From Pomphorhynchus laevis (lineage: Eukaryota > Acanthocephala > Palaeacanthocephala > Echinorhynchida > Pomphorhynchidae): DNA of 64,000 nt. Position 1 is the stretch's first letter; each line of letters begins with the position of its first letter. Below the pieces are notes generated by a model, which was not told the origin of the DNA, did not search any database, and saw nothing but the letters and a program-made list of their open reading frames with translations. This document shows positions 1 through 12,600 of this stretch, one piece after another. The stretch covers positions 186,001 through 250,000 of the forward strand of contig WNNJ02001396.1 in assembly GCA_012934845.2 (NCBI GenBank), in the 5' to 3' direction. Made by a program: the position numbers and the translations under genes.

Positions 1-292
1 ACGAATAATCATTAGCATTGATGTTGCAAGGCGTAGAGGAACGAGCAAGGATTGAGTTAAAAATATGCCAGAGAGTCTTAGAGTTGAATGAAGTGATGAT
101 TTTATGCTGCCATGAGTTGCATTTGGTACGTAGTAGGTTGAGATGAGACCGGCGAAGAGCAAGATAGGAATCACGGAAAGACGGAGTGATTGAGCGGAAA
201 TCACGTCTGAGAGAGCGGTGATAGACTCGAAAAGCATGGCGGAGTCGACGCTTTGATAGTAGGCATTGGATGTCAAACCATGGGGCACGGTG
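1..292 (-). mobile_element. LINE family A fragment (endonuclease-RT linker)
   Basis: The minus strand matches, by eye, the linker between endonuclease and reverse transcriptase of the larger family A copy at 35559-35850: the same GTAGTAGGTTGAGATGAGAC block, the same ATTGAGTTAAAA block and the same ending near CAAACCATGG. Neither end of the element is present. The homology stops near base 292, where unrelated AT-rich DNA begins. It is a non-functional scrap, possibly continuing off the window. Confidence 0.7.
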
Positions 293-616
293 CAAGCGAC
301 AGTTAAAGTTAGTAGAGATTTCTCTTCTGTATCTAATGTGGAGGGGGAACTACTACGAAACTGAATTAAAAATTTCCTTCAGTACTGCCGATCTTGCACA
401 CTCCTACATTAATTATTTTAAAAACAATTGTACAGAAATTGAAGAACTGTACATGAGGACAGATGATACTTCTGTAGGATGATACTTCTGAGTACAGAAA
501 TTGAACTGATTCAGGCAACAATCAAAATAACAAATATTCTAACCATCCTTTCGGATGTTGATATTGTTAAGATATTACCGTCTAATTTGATACATTAGAC
601 TGATGGAGCTGATGAT

Positions 617-772
617 CGACGAATAATCATTAGCATTGATGTTGCACGGCGTAGAGGAACGAGCAAGGATTGAGTTAAAAGTATGCCAGAGAGTCTTAGA
701 GTTGAATGAAGTGATGATTTTATGCTGCCAGAAGGAGTTGCATTTGGTACGTAGTAGGTTGAGATGAGACCG
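617..772 (-). mobile_element. LINE family A fragment, near-identical repeat of 1-151
   Basis: This repeats the start of the window almost base for base over about 150 bp, from the AATAATCATTAGCATTGATG block through the GTAGTAGGTTGAGATGAGAC block. It has a three-base difference near the middle. Two same-strand copies about 620 bp apart suggest a local duplication rather than two independent insertions. Confidence 0.7.
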
Positions 773-2087
773 GATTAAATTAAACAATTAAACAATAATA
801 ATTTGTAATATAAAATAATAATTTGTAATATTTCCGTATGAAAGTTCAGAAGATGGCGCAAAAATCTCTACATCTGATTTGAAAGACTTTTTAGAATACG
901 AATTATTAGGCTTATAGGTGGTATATTAGGCTTATAAAATATATCTTTCTTTTGTCATTTTGAGCTACTATATCCGTCTTCTGTTTTCTATTTATATTTT
1001 TCCATTCACCAGTTAAATGCTTGTATACAAATGACGTTTTTCTGTTTATTGTAGCTTGAGTATTTTGATCGTTGGATGGAATATGATCCAAATAGGTTTC
1101 CTTGTTATTATCAACTAATTCACATTGTCAACTTTGCCGATTGCTAAAATCCATCTTTGGAAGTTCCTTGACACCATCACTGACTGTAGTATCAATCGAT
1201 AACTCAGTATAGTAATTATTATGTGTGATGGATAATATTATGGTTTTTACGACAGCACAACAGACTAAAATAACTTGTTGCTCAAATACATGTGTTGTCT
1301 TTAGAATCGTTAAATAAGTCCATCGCGATGCTGTCCATAAGTTTTCAATATATACAACCGAGTTTTGTAACAAGCTTTCAGTTCTTACTGGGGCCCTTGG
1401 CGAGTAAAATAAAATTATATAAGAGAGATTGTAGTTATATAAAAATTATTTCTTTTAGTTTTTCTAACACAATCGAAATATTGTATATAATTTTTTAAAT
1501 AAAAAAATCCGGAGGTTCGAAATTTTACTAAGGTTTAATGTTTAATCTGTAGATCGAAGAAGCTTGTTTCCGAGGGAATGCATCTACTGAATCCAAGCGA
1601 TGCTGAACTATTATGAACCTTTATGCTCTTAAAAATTCGGCAATAACAAACATCATGTTTAAACATCAAGATGTTTACGGGTGCACGCGACACTAGGACA
1701 AAAAAAATATTTAATTATAGTATCATTTGATCTGCGACTATACGTGCCAGATACTCGTGTAAAGAAAGCTGCTGGTACTTTTAATTCAGAAAACTCTAAG
1801 GGCAAGGTAGGTAACAAAACAGACAATGGATACATTAACGATATGTTAGTGTTCACTTAGAAAAATTGGCAAATTTATTTGTCAAATGGATATAGTACGC
1901 AACATTCAGAAGAATTTTCCCAGTTGGCTCCCAACTTGAATAGTGCATAGATTGTTTCACTTCCCTTGCCAAGATCTATTTTAAAGGTTTGGCTTGACGT
2001 GGCTGGTTAATTCATCTCGGATAAAATACTCTTACTGCATAGTAAATACTAGTAATAATAAAAACCGATCATAAGAAGGAGGTTAAT
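773..2087. other. AT-rich stretch without recognisable gene
   Basis: Only short open frames of biased composition occur here, none with splice signals or a recognisable motif. I see no RNA gene or repeat that can be named. Confidence 0.4.
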
Positions 2088-2440
2088 AATACATTGTACT
2101 AATCGGGCGGTAATTTTCCACTTTAGAGAAGTCACACTTTTTATAGATTGGGACTACAATTGCATCTCGCCAATCTTTAGGGTGACGCCGGATTCCAAAC
2201 ATTTATTGAATATACTGGTAAGAGGGCTGCGACGTTCTTTAGAAAAATAGACGTTATTCCGTCTGGCCCCGCCGAGTTGGTAGATTTTAGATTATGGAGA
2301 GCATTATTTACAAAATCAGAGCTGACTATTTGATGATGTCTTAGTGGGCATGAAACTAGTGGGAACACATCACCAAAGTGTTCAGCAAATATGTTCGGTC
2401 GTTGTCTAATAATATAAACTGATCGTAAGAAGGTGATTAA
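2088..2440 (-). mobile_element. LINE reverse-transcriptase relic (third family)
   Basis: Minus-strand frames carry two adjacent conserved RT blocks, in different frames. One is NSAGPDGITSIFLKN, the 'GPDGI..FLK' block at the start of LINE RT domains. The other is WRDAIVVPIYKKCD followed by NYRPIS, the standard first RT motif. Frame changes and the lack of the catalytic palm mean it is dead. The block wording differs from families A and B, so I treat it as a separate family of Jockey/CR1-like type. Only about 350 bp survive. Confidence 0.7.
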
Positions 2441-5144
2441 TAATTCATCATTGTACTATGGTCACTGTAAGATGTAGATTAAAATAAGATTAGAATAAGT
2501 GCCAGTACTAGTTTAGGAATTAGCAGTACTCAAAGCAAGAAGACAACTCGGGTGAAATTCGAAGAACGCTCACAATTTAATTATAGATCACCTTCGTAGA
2601 TGTGGGGAATTTGGCAATGTAAAACATATTGGTCTTTGCCTAATACGATTACAAATATTGTAATTAATCCGATTACCCAATTGCTGTTTGAGGTTAGTAG
2701 CTTTTGTAAAAACATTTTGTAGTTTATAATAATTTAAAAATAAAATTTCGAAAACCTTTTCTATAATTTCCAGGACTGAATTTACAGTAAATTTTGAATG
2801 AGAATTTTATTATGGTTTTTTAATTTTTAATCAAAAAGAAATAGATCTTTTTAGAAACTACTATATTTCGGTGATTATTATCATCATCAGTAATATGGAT
2901 AGCAATATATATTGTCTGCAATTTTAGTAGCTCATTTATTATAATATATGTTTATTATATATAATTTATAATATCAATAATTTTTATAAATCAAAAATAT
3001 AAAAATTATTATAAATACATTTAAATGATCATAAATACATTATTATAAATAGGTTCGTTTAATGCAGATTTATAATTTACTGATGTTAAATTTGCGTATC
3101 GCAATTTTATTTGTCAATGCTAAATTCCAAGGCTAGTACAGAAACGCATTTCAAAGCTACTTGTTCTATCACTAATGTAAAATGCTTCTTTGTGAAATTA
3201 TCAATCTCACACGCTTTGCACCAAGAATATGCAATTCGCACATCAATTATCCTAAATCGTCTATAACGTACATTCATCATTTCGTTTATATTCGGACAGT
3301 TTAAATTGACATTTAAACTATTCTCTTTTGACAAATCTAATTGGGTTTCTAAAACTCAAATTCTCTCGCACGAACTTCGATTAATCATTCATATGCTAAT
3401 AGCAAATATTAATCACCTTCATCGTGAAATGTTTTAAAGGCTGAACGAAAATATCAACATACTATAAAACGCTCTTGTTTTATCAATTCTAGCGAATACA
3501 AATATTTAATTCACAACATATGTACGGTATTAAATTGTTTTTACAGTTGTTAGTTCTATAATTTTATCTTTTATAAAATATGTAATTATATCTAGTCATA
3601 TGCAAGTTTTCCATAAAATACATTCAGTATATAGCATATCTTACAACGTCAAATATTAAACTGTATAATTTTGTTTTATTGTATATTTCCATTTTAATAA
3701 TTAAGTTAAGACGTCTAAGTTAAAAGATAATTGTATTTAAAAGAAATTAATTTTAAATACAATATTAAATAGATTAGGCTTTTGATAGCACACGTATTTT
3801 ATATATGACAAAAGTTAAAGTGCTAATTATCTTCACTCAACCTTATTTTATTTGGGACAAAGCGTATACCATCGATTTAGGAAAAAATTTAAATTACCTT
3901 TAATATTTTAATAAAACCAAAAATTGATTAATATTTAGATAAATCAAAAATATATTATTTCGTTTAAAATACTAATTAAACATAAATCATGTATTAATAT
4001 AATCAAGGTTATAACAATAAGTTTATATTTTTAAAGTAAAAATAAATTTAAAACTGAAATTAAATGTATATTTATGTTTTATTAATATCATAATTATTGC
4101 AGTGATGTGAAAACCAAGTACTTATGACGTTACCAGTTATAACATTATATCTAATACGATTAAGTATTCCGTATATAACGACCTAATATTGGAATATTTA
4201 TATCTTGAATGTAAACTATTAACTGCGTTTTTAATTTATGATTTGAGAGTTGAGCGAGTTAGGACCAAATATGAACTTGTAATTAATGTAAATGATTTTA
4301 AATCAAAATTATTGAGCGGTAGAACTCAACGGATTCATCAAATTATTTTTCACTTATATCATTGTTATTACAGTGATGCAATCACAAAATCTCGAGCTGA
4401 AGAGATAAACTGGCTATATCTCATGCACCTGGCCATTTTTCAATTCATTGGCAAATATAATATTAATAAGTTTTTCGTGGTGCCGTGGAAACTCATTACG
4501 GTAAGCCAACTGCGAGGTGGACATAATCAGATGTCCACGTTATTCTGATGAATCCACGATTTGGATTCATCAGTATACATAATTGGCATAATCTGTAACT
4601 AAAACAAATTTTGACAAAAAAGTCGTTTCGCCATATTTTCGGCCTATCAAGAGGATATACTCTCCACTAAACGGTGCAAAGAATTTATTTGCACTTAATT
4701 TCAAACTCAAATTGTTTTAATACCACAAAATAATACCATAATATTTTAATACCATAATATTAATACGCACATAATGCATATGATGTTATAAGCATATATA
4801 CAACACTCGCTGTTTTATGTATCAAAGCCGAATGCATATGGCGTAGCCGCAGATGCATTCCCTTATTTTCATCACTAATTTAATATGCACAATTGTGAGC
4901 CTAGTTTGATGTTATGTCATAATACTAATTGATCAAAAAATATGAGTAGAGGTTCGACCCGTCATGTTATATAATGAGCTTATATAACTCATTATGTAAA
5001 ATTTATCATTTTTAAATTTAAAATTGTATTTTAAATTCAAACTTTATCATTTCAATTTAATAGTATGCTTTAAACAATCACTATTGATGTATTGATATGT
5101 TTATATAAAAATCACAATATGCTTATGTGCTAAACCTCATTTAG
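2441..5144. other. AT-rich spacer upstream of the transporter exons
   Basis: The stretch is dominated by A/T runs. It contains two open frames of unclear status: 3107-3348 on the minus strand, listed separately, and 4189-4548 on the plus strand, which begins with TTG rather than ATG. No promoter element can be assigned with confidence. Confidence 0.35.
3107..3348 (-). other. Orphan ORF or possible terminal exon
   Basis: A minus-strand frame of about 80 codons follows an AG preceded by TTTT (a possible splice acceptor near 3348) and ends in TAA. Its composition is less low-complexity than its surroundings: it includes RYRRFRIIDVRIAYSWCKAC. I do not recognise the sequence and see no partner exon. 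It could be the last exon of an unseen gene to its right, a decayed element, or chance. Confidence 0.2.
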
Positions 5145-5973
5145 ATGTTGCCTTCCTTCACCAAGTTCGTAGAACCATATCTATTTTTAATGGTAGTGTC
5201 AATAACCATTCAGGCATTTTGCCTCCAGTACTTAGTGCTCGATTCGTCATGCTTAAAAATATACAGCGAAGATGAATGTTATTACATATTGAATAACAAA
5301 TCTGCAGAAACAATTCACCATGAAAACGTTGTTCAAACCCAGGCAGCCAAATGGAATTTTATCGCCAACATATCTTACGGAATAAGTAGCACACTGTTTT
5401 CTATGATGTTCGGTATAATGGGTAATATTTTAAACGATCGTAAGAAGGTCCTTCTAATTTTGGGTGGAGGAAATCTGATATGTGGTTTCATAATTCTTCT
5501 CGCACGGTCAGTTACTGGTGCACTCAGTCGGCTTCAAATGGCCGTGATATATCAGTTATTAAGTGGTGTTTTTGGTGGAGTTCCTTTAATTATACTTATG
5601 TCTAACGATTTTCTATCAGCAGTAGTCTCGAGCACTCATTTGACTAAGCGATTCTCCAAAGCTGAGTCTGTTCTGATGTTGTCAATTATGGTTGGACCCC
5701 TTTTTGCTGGCTTCTCTTTAGATAATACCGGTTTCTTTGGAACTACAAGTATACCTATATGTCTTATAGTTCTGGCTATTATATATTCTGCGGTCTTTTT
5801 ACAAAGACCAACTATGGAACCTGATATTCATTACGGACAATGGTATCACCTTCTTCCTAATAAAATATGGCAACATATGTATTCTATATTTAAAGCTAAA
5901 AGATACAATAACAAAGACAAAAATCTTCGTATGCTCCTATCGGTCAATTTTCTCGGTTGTGTTAGTCTTAACG
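5145..5973 (+). CDS. SLC46-like transporter, upstream paralogous first exon
   Basis: The exon encodes 276 residues of the amino-terminal half of a major facilitator transporter. Roughly six hydrophobic segments are visible, with the inter-helix motif GIMGNILNDRKKV (the family's G-x-L-x-D-R loop) after helix 2. A cysteine-containing outside loop carries an NKS glycosylation sequon. It ends at AACG|GTAACT, a phase-1 donor at the same codon as the neighbouring copy at 8742-9606, and the two proteins align along their length. The start ATG is set by alignment to Met12 of that copy. No exon resembling the carboxyl half lies before 8742. It is therefore either a truncated tandem duplicate or an alternative first exon spliced to the exons at 13213-19038. 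SLC46 proteins are proton-coupled folate and related-solute carriers; the substrate here is unknown. Confidence 0.75.
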
Positions 5974-8741
5974 GTAACTATATTTTACGAATAGAATAAT
6001 TTTTAAGTTTTTTAAAATTTCAATATATTAAATTATATTAAATTAAAAATGTAAATGTTTAAGATCTTAAGTACATAAATATTTCAGTTGGGATACTAAA
6101 GTTTTTTGTGATTATTTTGTTAAAATAGCCTGCTATCGGTTTTAACTTTGATCAGGCCCGTAGGATGGATCAAAGTTTAACAACGTGTGATACTCGATGA
6201 TATTGGAATTGAGTAATATAAATGGTTATATATTGATGACTTAATTATTCAAATTTATAAAGTCGTTTTCGCTTGATCACAAAATTATTACATTTTATAA
6301 ATTTGTTCGGCCCTTCAGTTCAGAGCAAGATGAAAATATGGCCTTCAAAGTTCTTAAGCTTACCCATCCCTGATTTAGAGAATAAATTTACAGCAAATTT
6401 TAGTGATTTTTAGTAAATTTTATATTTTTCTCAGAATATATAAATAAAATAATTATTCATTATTAATAAATAAATTAATTATGTTATTAATTAAATAAAT
6501 TCTTAGAATTTAGAGAATAAATTAACTGTACATTTGATAGCAATTACATTTGCTTTATTTGCAAAACAAATGTTTTAATGCAAAACAATTATATTATTTT
6601 GCTTCAGTAACAACTATTTTCAACACACGTTCTGCGATGCAGAATGTGCCTGCGATGCAGGATGAACATAATTATTTTGTTAAAATAGTTCTCTATTGGT
6701 AGAAGGATTTGTTTGAATGTTAATCGATTTACTCTATCAACTTCTACCTTTGTAAATTAAGTTTTGCTCAGTTTATTTAGTGAAAATAAATTTAAATTTC
6801 GAGAATTTAAAAAACTTAATTTTAGTAATTAGTGACTTTTTTCATGAATTTTCAGAATTTAGAGAATTCACAATGCATTTGATAACGATGCCTTTGCATC
6901 AGTAATATCTTAGGACTTGATACAAATTTGAATTTGACTTTTTATCCGTTTTTTAATAGTGTAGTCTCTACGCATTTTCGCTGCAATCATGTATTTAAGG
7001 AATGTGCACCGCAGGACACTAATCACATTCCGGCTAAAAAATAAAAATGCATCATTAATAACTCCAACTAAATTATTACACAATTATTACAAGGAGTTTA
7101 TAAATGGGAAATTATGACGAAGATCAGATTGATAATCTTCTGCAAACCAATGGGCGACCTCCAAAAGAAAGGTCGCGTTGCCTCGTTGCACCGTAGGAAG
7201 CTAGACGTAATCGGCCCGGCTGCCCCTATTGTCTCGATTGCCAATGGGACAAAAGTGTATTGGAACGCATCGTCGCCCCTGTATTTGTCCAGCTTCAGAT
7301 TCTCGGCCACTCGCGCCACCTCGCCCGGCGCACAGACAGCGTTGAACAAATTACTAGCCGCAAGTATGTTGGGTCAGGTAAAGTCGCACAAGAAACTCTT
7401 TTTATATGAAAAGTAGTAAATAATCACCGTAAAATGATAAAGAGGCCTTTTAAATCAGTTGTGTTTGCATTTGTAGAACAAATAGATGAAATGTACAGGC
7501 AGATTTTGTTTTTGACGTTCACGGCTTCTGCACTATTTCTGCTATTTATAAGTTACTCATTAGCGATTTTATTTCCAATGTAATGAAATACAGAGAAAAA
7601 GCTTTCTTGCATATGCACCTGATAAGTTCTCGTAATTATAACCACTTTTGCAATTAATAGCAATGGTTTAATATCGGACGAGATGTGAAATTACTTTTTC
7701 TCTTTTAAAAAACTTCCTTTCAGTTTGTAATTAGATGAATATAGTAATTCACATTTAAATTTAAATAAAAAGAAAACATCCAGTTTGCTAATAAAAAGTA
7801 ACAATCAAAACAACTCTTAGTTTCCTTCCACGTTATGAATGGCATCAATAACCATGCTTATCCAACTCCATCAAATTCTTTGAATGATGGATCGTGTTCA
7901 AGCCATAAATCACGTCGCATTGACGCTCTTTTCTCATTTAAAAGTTTTTCAACTGGGTAGCTCCAAGTAGTGTCAATTGTTCAAAATATATAAGTTTCAT
8001 ATCATTTACACAAAGAAATCAACAAAGTGCTGATTACTTTAATCCCCAATAGGTTGAAGAAAAATAGCTTTTATAAAAAATAATATTAAATAATACTAAA
8101 TATTAAATAAAGTAGTTTCTTCTCTTGATGACCTTTATAAATAATAAATTTTTTGATATAAACGATTATAAATATTTTTGTAAAAAGTACAAAATTAAAT
8201 CCACTACGCTGTGTAAATGAGCTTTAATCCTCTAGTCTAAACAGTCTGGTAAATTTTAAGTTATTTCGGTGATATGTTCGTTGATTTTATGCCTAGCATG
8301 ATATTTAAATAAATTAAATATGAATTTTTGTAAATTGATATCTGTTTTTGTAATAAATCATAAAGTTTACAATGGCATATATTTAAATAATGCTTTTATT
8401 CCGCTTCTAGGATGTTTATACAAAATAAATTAATAATTTAATTAAACATTTTGTTTCTAATAAGTTTACACATAAATACACAAAAATATCAATTATTTAA
8501 TATTAATTATATTATAAAAACATTAGCTCTACTATTTTGATAATAAAAGACAAATTCCAGCACAAAGATTTAAAATCTTTTTTCAAAATTTTTGCAAGTT
8601 ATTTGCCGAAATACCTGCGCTTTACTTATTGCTTTATAAGAAATAAATTATAAAATTAATAATTAATTCCTAAAAATGTACACATATGGACGAAAATATA
8701 TTAATATATTACTATAAATTTTGTTTTGGACAATTCCAAAA
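5974..8741. other. AT-rich interval between the two transporter first exons
   Basis: Apart from the retroelement relic at 7098-7349 it is AT-rich DNA. I looked for a second copy of the carboxyl-half exons (the NSLLYVYLRKNP-type start that follows the first exon at 13213) and did not find one. Confidence 0.4.
7098..7349 (-). pseudogene. Retroelement post-RT relic
   Basis: This patch is far more GC-rich than its surroundings. On the minus strand it reads LKLDKYRGDDAFQYTFVPLA then IETIGAAGP. This resembles the 'KY....YTFVPLAVETLG..GP' region found after the RT domain in many animal non-LTR elements. It has no RT core and no element ends. The relic at 59029-59300 is from a comparable region, judging by its IPLAFTVTGAAGP. 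The plus-strand frame over the same bases is a shadow. Confidence 0.5.
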
Positions 8742-9606
8742 ATGCGCATTAATGTTAGGGCCGCACTTTTAGATATGGCGAATTTGCTTTGTACAAAGCT
8801 TGTTGAACCGTATTTATTTTTAATGGTTCTATCTTCGACAATGCAGATGTTCTGCGTTCAATATCTAGTACTTGATACTTCTTGCTTGAAGTACTTCAGC
8901 AAAGACCAATGTTATTTTATATTAAATAACAAATCTTTGGAGACCATTGCGAATGAATCTATTGTTCAAACGGAGGCGTCCAGATGGAATTTTATTGCAA
9001 ATGTTTCTTTCGGATTAAGCAACACAATATTTTCCATTATGTTTGGCATGCTGGGTAATGTTTTAAACGATCGAAAAATGGTTCTCGTTATTCTAACCGG
9101 AGGAAATCTAATATGCTGTCTGATAATTCTGATCGCAAAGTCGTTCGTAAAGGCAATAAACCGGCTTATAACTGTTGTAATATTGCAACTGATAAGCGGT
9201 GCTATAGGAGGCACACCTCTGATCATCATTATGTGTAGCAATTACCTGTCAGCAGTCGTAGAATGTAAAAATCTTACAAAACGCTTTTCAAAGATGCAAG
9301 CTGTTCTTATGATTGCTGCTATGATTGGACCACTAGTTGCTGGTTTCAGTCTCGATAAGCTGGATATAATGATCACATGCTATATAGCTATATGCTTTAT
9401 AGTTAGTGCCTTATTGTATACGATTTTTATATTACAAAAGCCTAAAACAAAGTTGGACACCAATTACAAACAATGGGCAAATCTACTTCCGTGTAAAATT
9501 GTCCCCAATTCGCTTTCAATCTTAAAAATAAGTAGACCACGAGCGAAGGGGCACATTCTTCGACGAATCATATTGGTTTGTTTTATATCTACCATAAGCT
9601 ATAACG
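8742..9606 (+). CDS. Transporter exon 1 (helices 1-6)
   Basis: This exon has 288 codons plus one base and ends at AACG|GTAATT. ATG 8742 is the first ATG after an in-frame TAA at 8715. Met12 (8775) is an alternative that aligns with the start of the upstream paralogue. Visible features are VEPYLFLMVLS in helix 1, an outside loop with NKS and NES sequons, the LNDRK loop, and several G-rich helices. Confidence 0.85.
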
Positions 9607-12600
9607 GTAATTAACAACTCAAACATTTGTGATCACAAAAATGGGATTAGTTGCTCTTAGGCTGAAATCTAAGTTTTTGAATAAGCTATTGAATTCAGCG
9701 TATTTGCAGATTAATTTTTAATTGAATTAAAATGACTCCTTGTCACAGCAACGCTAAACACGGTGTAATTATACTAAAAGTATGTAATATTTTGAAGGAA
9801 TATTAGATGTAGAATTCTCGGGTCGGCCATTGTTAAGTCAACAGCAATTAACTCATATAATTTTACTTTGAATGCAATTAAATACTTTATTGACTTAATC
9901 CTTATATGCGAAAATGAGATTTTTATTCATGCAACTGATGTATACAAGGGCTAAGGGTGATGGAAATCAGTGTATATTTTTTTCTTCTGCACAAAATACA
10001 AAAATTCTATTATACATTAAATTATTTATTAGGATGAATCATTATTATTTATGAAGTTTCGTAAAATAATTAAATAATTTTAATAATTTAAAATAATTTT
10101 AATACTTTTCTTCTTGTTAAATAAAGTATTTTTAGTGTTTGCAAATAGATTATCATTACTTGGTATAATTATTGTTAAATCACAATTTTACCAGCTTTTG
10201 CTATTTATTTTATTAGATAAATATATTTTTTAACAACGATATGTGCTTAAAGCAAATATCCTTAAAAACTATTTAAACTCATTAGTTCTTAAATTCTAAA
10301 TATGTGATAACAATTTTATAAGTTTTATAATTGAAATAATACAAAAGTTCAAATATGTTGTATGATACAATATGATATCATATTGTATAATATAATATCA
10401 TACATTTGTTTGATACAAATTTGTTGTATTGTGGTACGATAAAAAAGTTCAAGTTAGTAAGCTTGAATAATATATTGATATCATTCAAGCTTACGAACTA
10501 AGCTTGAAGGATATTTAAGCTTGATAAGTAAGCTTGAATGATATATATCATTCAAGCTTACGAACTTGACCTTCTTTATCGCACCGCAATACAACATATT
10601 TGTATCAAACAAATGTATGATATTATATTATACAAGCTTACTAACTTGAACAATATTGAACATATTAATATTGAAATATCAATATTTCAATATTGATACA
10701 TATTGAAACTCTATTCACAATATAAAAAACTTGTAAACGGAGATACAATATATTATATCGGATCCTGTAATAATATTAATGCATTTCAAAATAATGTATA
10801 ATTACTACAGTGTGGTATTATAATGTGTAATATTACAATATAAATGTATAATGTGCATTGTATATATTAATAGCATGAATGCAAAACAAACGGTTTTCTC
10901 CATAATTGTCCCATATCTGAATTTTGAATTTTTGCATTTTAATTATAAAAATGTTTATATTTATTATAAAAATTCTCATATTATTAATATACTGCATCTT
11001 TGATACATATTGTAGCAAGGCATATCTTTCAAAACCATAACGATGAATTCAAAATTGTAAAAAATTTTATATAAGGCATCATAATTATGAGTAAGGCCAT
11101 ATTTAAATAAATTTTTAGTTAAGAAGTTTAAAATTTCAATAAATATAATTCTGTGTATTTTCTTCAGAGAAAACATAACTTGCATTATTAATTTAAAATA
11201 ATATTTTAATTTAAAAATATTTTATTTAAAAAATTAAAAAGGGCATGCAGTACTAATGCCAAAACGATCTGCAATTGTAGTACGATATTGGTAATGCTTA
11301 AATCGGGATCGATAAATTATAAACGCTTAGACATTATCAACGATCCTACCATTTTATAATTGGAAAATATATTCTATCGGGATTTTAAAGTCAATAATAA
11401 TCTTATTGTGCTATGGGCAAATATTAAATATATTTTTATAAATATAACTTATTGTAATTTATAATTTATTATAAATATAATATTATTGTGCTATGGGGAA
11501 ATTTAAAATATATTGTGCTATGGGGAAATATTTAATCTTTGTAATACGGGTCAATGTTGTATTTTGCAAGCATCCGTTGTTGGTATGAATGCTAGTATTA
11601 CCGCGATGCAAGAGTTTTGAAGTAAGAAATAGAAAGAATTCATCAAACTTGCTCAAAAATAATCAGAAAAATAATAATGTATCAATACTACATAGTTTCA
11701 GTATTCTGACAGAGGTCATATTACCGGTAAAACAAAGTCCACACGTCATTAATAACTTGCCAGCAGAACAAATCAGATCATATAACTAAGTCTACTTATT
11801 TTATACTACATATAAATAAAAATAAAGATAAATAATAAATAATTAAATAAAATTTTATACAATTTATACTTCTAAATTCACCAAACATACTTGAAAAAAA
11901 AATAGAATGTCAAATCAATAATACATAGTTTCAGTATTTCTAACAGAGGTCGTATTACCATAAAAACAAAGTCCACACGTCATTAATAACTTGTGAGTAG
12001 AACAAATCAGATCAGATGACCGAGTCTATGTATTGTATACGATATATAAATAAAAATAAAGAATAAAATTATCTTTAAATTATTATTTAATATCGATATT
12101 AATTTATTTTCTTATAAAATATATAATAAAAATAATTTATCCAATCAAATATATAGAATTAAATGTAATTTTGTTAATCTATTTGATAAAAATTTTATTT
12201 ATTTAAAAATACTAATATATTAAATAAATTTAGCCAATTACGACTCAGCCAATTCTTACAATTTGATATAGTTATTAAGTAAAAATAAAGAATAAAATTA
12301 TTTATTATCCATAAAATTTTTCCGCTAATGATTTTAAATTTATTTTTAATATTATTGTGTTGATTTATATACTGTAAATTTAATATTTTTTATAATATTT
12401 TTATGATTTATACTTATGCATTATAAGAAATAGAAAGAATTCATCAAAAACTAAGTAAAAGCTATTAAAAGCTAGTAAAAGCTATTAAAAACTAAGTAAA
12501 AGCTAATCGGTATTTATTAAAGGGCCAAATATTAATATACTATATATTTAAGTCTATATATTGAATATAACTAACATTTCAGTAAATAATAAACAAGGTG

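Noticed and set aside
4189-4548. Plus-strand ORF of 119 codons upstream of the transporter
   Set aside because: It begins with TTG, has no splice signals or known motif, and lies in A/T-rich DNA. It may be chance; not annotated as a gene.
7114-7416. Plus-strand ORF of 100 codons
   Set aside because: It is the antisense shadow of the retroelement relic whose meaningful frame is on the minus strand (VPLAIETIGAAGP).
11589-11789. Plus-strand ORF of 66 codons
   Set aside because: It lies largely within the interspersed repeat at 11672 and its frame is not kept in the second copy.
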